From contig CAXXFH010000004.1 in assembly GCA_963677085.2 (NCBI GenBank), forward strand, positions 1,674,001-1,738,000: DNA of 64,000 bases, read 5' to 3'. The translations under genes were made by a program, and so were the position numbers. How positions within the stretch are numbered: position 1 is the first letter of the stretch; each line of letters starts with the position of its first letter. The stretch is from G963677085 sp963677085 (lineage in GTDB: Bacteria > Planctomycetota > Planctomycetia > Pirellulales > Thermoguttaceae). Positions 59,847-64,000 of this stretch are shown here, one piece after another. Below the pieces are notes generated by a model that did no database searches, was not told the origin of the DNA, and saw only the letters and a list, made by a program, of their open reading frames with translations.

Positions 59847-61208
59847 TCACTGACCGGCGATGTACTTCAGTTGAATCGCCGTGTTGGGTAGTTTCTCTTG
59901 GAGTTTCTCCACGCCTTCGGCCGTTACGGCAGTGCGAGTGACCTTGAGGTCCTTCAGTGTCTTCAGCGGTTCCAAGTCCGGCAGGCCGGCGTCGGAGACG
60001 GCCGTGGAGCCCAGGTGCAGGAAGGTGAGCTTCTGCATGCCCTTGAGATACTTCAGGCCCGCGTCGGTCAGTTGGGTGTTGTCGAGATTGAGCCACTCGA
60101 GGTTGGTCAGTCCGGCCAGATGAGCCACGCCCGCGTCGGTGACCGGCACGCGCCAGAGATTCAAGCGATTCAGTGCCGTAAGTCCGGCCAAATGGGCCAG
60201 GCCAGCGTCGGTCAGCGAGGCACATTCACTGATGTCGAGGCTCTCCAACTGAGACAATTTTGCCAAGTGGGCCAGGCCCTCGTCGGTGATTTGCGTTTGC
60301 GAAATGCGTAGCTTTTTGAGTCGGGGAAACTGCTGAAGCTTGGCCAGGGCTTCGTCGCCCACCAGCGTTTTGGCAAGGTAAAGTTCTTCGAGCTTGTTGC
60401 AGTCTTTCAGTTGGGCCAAGCCCTCTTCGCCAACCCAAAGAGAATCCAGGGCCAGAGCCTTCAGGTCGATGAGCTTGGCCAACGCAGCCAGTCCTTCGTC
60501 GTCGACCGTGGTCTTACCGTCGGAGCCCGAGAGCTTCAACCCTCGCAACTTGGTCAAGCCGGCCAGATGAACGATGCCTTCGTTGCCGAGCGAACAGCCG
60601 CGAAGGTCGATGTTTTGCAGCGTGGCAATCTTGCCGAGCGTGGCCAGCCCGGCGTCGGTGATGGCCGTGTCGTTGAGCAACACGCTGCGCACCCGAGGAA
60701 GCCCGAGGAGGTGCTCAAGCCCACTGTCGTCGATTGTGGTACCACGATAGCTGACTTCGATCACGAAGCCATCGTCGTCGCGTTTCAGCTTGGCGCCGAG
60801 CTTCTCCAGAGCGGCAATTGCGTCCGTGTTATCCGCCTCGCTGGCCACCGCATTCCCTTCTTCCGGCTTATCAGCCACGGGCGGCGCATCCCCCTTCACC
60901 GGCGGCGCGTCCGCTTCCGCAGGCACGTCGGGCGTCTGCATCGCCGGCTCGGACACCTCGGCCTTGGGCGCCGCGTCTTCGGCTGTCGCTTCGGACATTT
61001 GTTCCTCGCTCTGCTGCTCCTGGCTCTGCTCCGCCTTGCCTTGCGATGCGTCCTCACCCCGCGGCTTGTCGCCTTGATTCTTCTCTGTGATTTCAGCCGT
61101 GATGGCGCCGACTTCGTCGACGTTGTCCTGCAGTGTGGGCTCGTTGGAAGTGCATCCGAAAAACAGGGGAGCCAGCAAGAACAGAGCGGTAGCCAGAATT
61201 TGTCGCAT
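59847..61208 (-). CDS. Leucine-rich-repeat lipoprotein
   Basis: The 453-residue protein has a lipoprotein signal (ILATALFLLAPLFFGCTSN), an acidic, Glu/Ala-rich linker of about 110 residues, then about ten leucine-rich repeats of the cysteine-containing/RNI type with the recurring pattern LTDAGLAHLAGLTALNRLNL and ITDEGLAHLAKLSQLESLDI. Such proteins are frequent in planctomycetes, are probably envelope-anchored through the lipid, and bind proteins; the partner is unknown. The start is supported by AGGAGA shortly before the ATG at 61208. Confidence 0.9.
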   Translation of the reverse strand: MRQILATALFLLAPLFFGCTSNEPTLQDNVDEVGAITAEITEKNQGDKPRGEDASQGKAEQSQEQQSEEQMSEATAEDAAPKAEVSEPAMQTPDVPAEADAPPVKGDAPPVADKPEEGNAVASEADNTDAIAALEKLGAKLKRDDDGFVIEVSYRGTTIDDSGLEHLLGLPRVRSVLLNDTAITDAGLATLGKIATLQNIDLRGCSLGNEGIVHLAGLTKLRGLKLSGSDGKTTVDDEGLAALAKLIDLKALALDSLWVGEEGLAQLKDCNKLEELYLAKTLVGDEALAKLQQFPRLKKLRISQTQITDEGLAHLAKLSQLESLDISECASLTDAGLAHLAGLTALNRLNLWRVPVTDAGVAHLAGLTNLEWLNLDNTQLTDAGLKYLKGMQKLTFLHLGSTAVSDAGLPDLEPLKTLKDLKVTRTAVTAEGVEKLQEKLPNTAIQLKYIAGQ

Positions 61209-61313
61209 GGAAAATCTCCTGTTTAGGGGAGTGAGGACACGAAGATCGGGGACGAAATCGAGTGACCGACGTCAGGTCGACGTCGGCGGCGGCAACGAGC
61301 CGTTATTGACGCT

Positions 61314-61405
61314 TGCATAGCCAATGAGTGGAAGGCGACCAACGGGAGCCTGGGGCTCCAGACGCTCGGCTTTCCGAGGCGGATCATTTTCCGTGCAAAC
61401 ATCAA
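61314..61405. repeat. About 95-bp dispersed repeat, copy B
   Basis: It is the counterpart of 46287-46380, from GCATAGCCAATGAGTGGAAG to CAAACATCAATAGTATAGCA, with hairpin CTCGG-CTTT-CCGAG. It lies between the divergent LRR and glyS genes, whose promoters must also be in this 360-base gap. Confidence 0.75.
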
Positions 61406-61571
61406 TAGTATAGCAGTGGGGCTGCGAAGCCGCGAGCGGCCACCCCCGCACAACCCCCAACTCCTCGCCCCCCGCGTCCTCCTCCTTCCCCCTCCCCACG
61501 CATCTTCTGATGTGCTATACTTTTACGTTTTCTCCAGTGCCAAATTCGTCCCAAACAAAGGGGCTGCTGTT

Positions 61572-63182
61572 ATGCAGATGGAACAACTCGTTGCCTTGTG
61601 CAAGCGTCGCGGTTTTCTGTTTCAGTCGAGCGAAATCTACGGGGGGCTCAACGGCTTCTGGGACTACGGTCCCCTGGGTGTGGAACTGAAACGCAATGTC
61701 CGCGAGGCCTGGTGGCGCGACATGGTCGTCGGCCACAACGAACTGCTGGTTCCCGCCGGTGCCCCCGCGGCCTTTGCCATGACGGGCCTCGACTGCACGA
61801 TCATCATGCACCCCCAGGTCTGGAAGTGCTCGGGGCACTACGATTTGTTCCATGACTATATGGTCGACTGTCGCGAGTCGAAACGTCGGTATCGCTTCGA
61901 CCAGGTCGAGGGCCGTTGGGTCGAGTATCGCGATCAGCGGATTTTCGTTACCAGCTACCAGTCGGGCGAGGAGGCTCTCGGCCAGATTGAACAGAAAGCC
62001 TTGAAGTTCTTCAATCTGCGCGCGAAGAACAAGGATGAACTCAAGTGGGATGGGCCGATGAAGTCGTTGGACACGATCGGCGATACCAGCCAAGTGCTCG
62101 GTCCCGACGCGAAGGCGCTCGACACCCTGACCGAGCCGCGCGAGTTCAACCTGATGTTCAAGACGATCATTGGAGCACTCGGAGGCGAGCAGGACACCAC
62201 CTTCCTGCGGCCCGAGACGGCCCAGGGAATTTTTGTGAACTTCAAAAACGTGGTCGATAGCAGCCGGGTGAAAGTGCCGTTTGGCATCGCGCAGATTGGC
62301 AAGAGCTTCCGCAACGAAATCACCCCGCGGAATTTCACCTTCCGCTCCCGCGAGTTCGAGCAGATGGAGATCGAGTTCTTCTGCAAGCCCGACACGTCGC
62401 CCGAGTGGTACAAATACTGGCGCGACCGGCGGTTCAAGTGGTATACCGATCTAGGGCTGGCCGGCGAACGACTACGGCTGCGCGACCACGACCCCGACGA
62501 ATTGAGCCATTACTCGACCGGCACGGCCGACATCGAATACGCTTTCCCCTTCCTGGCCGAGGGCGAGTTCGGCGAGTTGGAAGGCATCGCTCATCGCGGC
62601 GACTTCGACTTGCGCAGCCACATGGAAGGCAAGCTCGACCCGAACACCTGCCCGCTGGAAGTCGAAAAAGACGAACACGGCCAGCCCAAGCATCGCGGCA
62701 GTGGTAAAGACCTCTCGTACTTCGACGACGAGACGAAAGAACGCTACATCCCGCACGTCATCGAGCCCTCGGCCGGTGCCGATCGGGCAACCCTGGCCTT
62801 CCTCTGCGAGGCCTACCAAGAAGACGAGCAGCCCGACGAAAAGGGCAAGCTGCAGAAACGGGTGTACCTGAAGTTCCACCCCCGCCTGGCTCCGGTCAAA
62901 GCGGCCGTTTTCCCGTTGGTCAAGAAAGACGGCATGCCCGAGGTCGCCCGAGAGATTTACGGTGCGCTGAAAGCCAAAATGAACGTCTTCTACGACGAAA
63001 AGGGAGCCGTGGGCCGGCGTTACCGTCGCCAGGACGAAGTGGGCACGCCGTATTGCATCACGGTCGACGGCCAAACGCTCACGGACAACACAGTCACCGT
63101 CCGCGACCGCGACACGCTCGAACAGTGGCGTGTGAAGGTCGACGACGTGGTCGCCGAAATTGAGCAGCGGTTGCAGGGGTAG
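61572..63182 (+). CDS. glyS: Glycyl-tRNA synthetase, dimeric (eukaryotic-like) type
   Basis: The enzyme charges tRNA-Gly with glycine. The 536-residue protein is the single-chain dimeric class II form: LVALCKRRGFLFQSSEIYGG, FWDYGPLGVELKRNVREAWW, FLRPETAQGIFVNFKNVVDS (motif 2 region), FGIAQIGKSFRNEITPRNFT, IEYAFPFLAEGEFGELEGIA, then the anticodon-binding C-terminus starting LAPVKAAVFPLVKKDGMPEV. ATG 61572 has GGGG eight bases upstream; the longer frame from 61416 runs through repeat DNA. The symbol is used loosely; glyQS is an alternative for this single-chain form. Confidence 0.96.
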   Translation: MQMEQLVALCKRRGFLFQSSEIYGGLNGFWDYGPLGVELKRNVREAWWRDMVVGHNELLVPAGAPAAFAMTGLDCTIIMHPQVWKCSGHYDLFHDYMVDCRESKRRYRFDQVEGRWVEYRDQRIFVTSYQSGEEALGQIEQKALKFFNLRAKNKDELKWDGPMKSLDTIGDTSQVLGPDAKALDTLTEPREFNLMFKTIIGALGGEQDTTFLRPETAQGIFVNFKNVVDSSRVKVPFGIAQIGKSFRNEITPRNFTFRSREFEQMEIEFFCKPDTSPEWYKYWRDRRFKWYTDLGLAGERLRLRDHDPDELSHYSTGTADIEYAFPFLAEGEFGELEGIAHRGDFDLRSHMEGKLDPNTCPLEVEKDEHGQPKHRGSGKDLSYFDDETKERYIPHVIEPSAGADRATLAFLCEAYQEDEQPDEKGKLQKRVYLKFHPRLAPVKAAVFPLVKKDGMPEVAREIYGALKAKMNVFYDEKGAVGRRYRRQDEVGTPYCITVDGQTLTDNTVTVRDRDTLEQWRVKVDDVVAEIEQRLQG

Positions 63183-63388
63183 TGCAACTAGTGCCCTATG
63201 TTTCCAGTAATCCTGCAATCCTGGGCGCAGGCGAAATCGCGAATCATTACCTGAACAATGGCGATTCCCTGAAGCCAAAGGTATTGTTTGGCGATTGAGG
63301 TTCCCCTATACTGCAAAAGACTTTTGCAGCCCCAGCTTGTTGTGGGACATAATGAGGGAACAGAAATCCCGACAAAAACGGTAGCCAA

Positions 63389-64000
63389 TTGAACACAGAC
63401 GCACTTAAATCTCAAGGCGTAATTCAGGAAAAGACAGGCGATCGGTTCAGAGTCCGCCTGGGTGTTGTGGGTGGCTACCTGGACACCGAGAGTCTTCTTC
63501 GTATCGGGAATTTGGCTCAACAGTATGGCAATGGCTCCGTGCATCTTACCACCCGGCAAGCCTTGGAGATTCCCCATGTCGCCAGCGACCAGCTCCCCAC
63601 CCTTCTGCGGGGCTTGGCCGAATCGGGTTTTGTACTGAGTGCGACAGGAAAACGAGTTCGCACCATCACTGCCTGTCCTGGGATCTCTTGCCGATTCGGG
63701 ATGGCTGACACTCAGCGGCTGGCACAGACACTCAACAAGCGCGTCGGCCAACGTGACGGACTTCCGCACAAGTTCAAAATCGGCATTACCGGTTGCCCGA
63801 ATGGTTGCACCAAACCGATAGAGAATGACCTCGGAATCATGGGAATCGGCCAAGGGTTTGCAGTGTTTGTTGGCGGGAAGATGGGAAAACGTCCCCGCCT
63901 CGGAAACCGGCTGCCGATGAAAATCGCCGACGAACCGACTCTTCTGCAAATCGTCGATGCGGTGATCGACTGGTTCGCTGCTAACGGAGAGGATCGCGAG
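63389..64000 (+). CDS. Siroheme nitrite/sulfite reductase-like protein (3' end beyond window)
   Basis: The first 204 residues of a protein with the ferredoxin-like half domain of nitrite/sulfite reductases: RFRVRLGVVGGYLDTESLLR, QYGNGSVHLTTRQALEIPHV, then the iron-sulfur/siroheme cysteines TACPGISCRFG (CX4C) and ITGCPNGCTKP (CX3C). This matches the DsrA/NirA-like (COG2221) group; whether sulfite, nitrite or another acceptor is used cannot be told from the part visible. The start is TTG 63389, preceded in frame by a stop; no strong ribosome binding site is seen. Composition is less G+C-rich than glyS before it. The gene runs off the right edge. Confidence 0.85.
   Translation, partial: MNTDALKSQGVIQEKTGDRFRVRLGVVGGYLDTESLLRIGNLAQQYGNGSVHLTTRQALEIPHVASDQLPTLLRGLAESGFVLSATGKRVRTITACPGISCRFGMADTQRLAQTLNKRVGQRDGLPHKFKIGITGCPNGCTKPIENDLGIMGIGQGFAVFVGGKMGKRPRLGNRLPMKIADEPTLLQIVDAVIDWFAANGEDRE

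Noticed and set aside
59665..60225. 186-codon minus-strand frame overlapping the LRR gene
   Set aside because: Only its last 30 codons are meaningful, and these are the N-terminus of the RAYT pseudogene; the rest is out of frame with the LRR protein.
61223..61453. 76-codon minus-strand frame reading through the 95-bp repeat (GKPSVWSPRLPLVAF...)
   Set aside because: The other copy of the repeat carries an indel relative to this frame and the substitutions are not mostly synonymous, so it does not look like protein under selection.

Overview
The window looks like a chromosomal segment of a planctomycete (Planctomycetota, probably a Pirellulales-like lineage; this placement is inference). The evidence is gene content: three DUF1559 prepilin-like proteins, PEP-CTERM surface proteins with LamG-like folds, a sigma-70 ECF gene followed by a FecR-type gene, a VIT/vWA protein, a leucine-rich-repeat lipoprotein, a dimeric-type glycyl-tRNA synthetase, an archaeal-type phosphoglycerate mutase and a futalosine-type menaquinone cluster. 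Base composition is G+C-rich, except for a few A/T-richer islands that look acquired. No tRNA, rRNA or CRISPR array was recognised.

Layout. 0-5.5 kb: an ammonium transporter running off the left edge behind a textbook sigma-54 promoter, a cobalamin adenosyltransferase overlapping a transglutaminase-like lipoprotein, and a conserved protein of unknown role with a clear terminator. 5.6-9.1 kb: an accessory patch with a Hint/GIY-YIG polymorphic-toxin remnant, candidate immunity genes and a radical-SAM gene fragment. 9.2-16.2 kb: a secreted pectate-lyase-fold/LamG protein, a GH99/GH71-like protein, a run of small membrane-stress-type proteins, and a DUF104 antitoxin-like gene coupled to a small membrane protein. 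16.3-36.2 kb: VIT/vWA protein, ACT protein, two histidine kinases, nadD, priA, two near-duplicate DUF1559 genes with their lipoprotein, rnhA, an OmpA-like lipoprotein, recG and a TcmP/DUF5131 two-gene island. 36.5-41.2 kb: CoA-binding protein, phosphoglycerate mutase, an UPF0173 hydrolase, and a PIG-L deacetylase next to a NagB-like protein.

41.4-48.0 kb holds late menaquinone (futalosine-route) genes on the minus strand: mqnE, a UroD/MtaA-like protein, a UbiA-type prenyltransferase, UbiX, UbiE/MenG and UbiD, several of them overlapping. comB and an A/T-rich zinc-ribbon/DUF4041/GIY-YIG membrane protein follow. 50.8-57.4 kb is one codirectional surface module: ECF sigma factor, FecR-type protein, three PEP-CTERM proteins, a DUF1559 protein and a small lipoprotein. 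57.8-64 kb: a Tat-exported Gfo/Idh/MocA oxidoreductase, a REP-associated transposase killed by an in-frame stop and flanked by inverted REP sequences, an LRR lipoprotein, glyS, and the start of a siroheme nitrite/sulfite reductase-like gene.

The intergenic DNA is a mosaic of several families of short dispersed palindromes (REP/REPIN-like, a GGTCCCA...TGGGCTTGG hairpin family, a 135-150 bp composite element, and A/T-rich and hexamer-like words). One palindrome family matches the sequences flanking the broken transposase, so the window shows a REP family together with its likely mobiliser. All gene assignments come from reading motifs and were not checked against any database.
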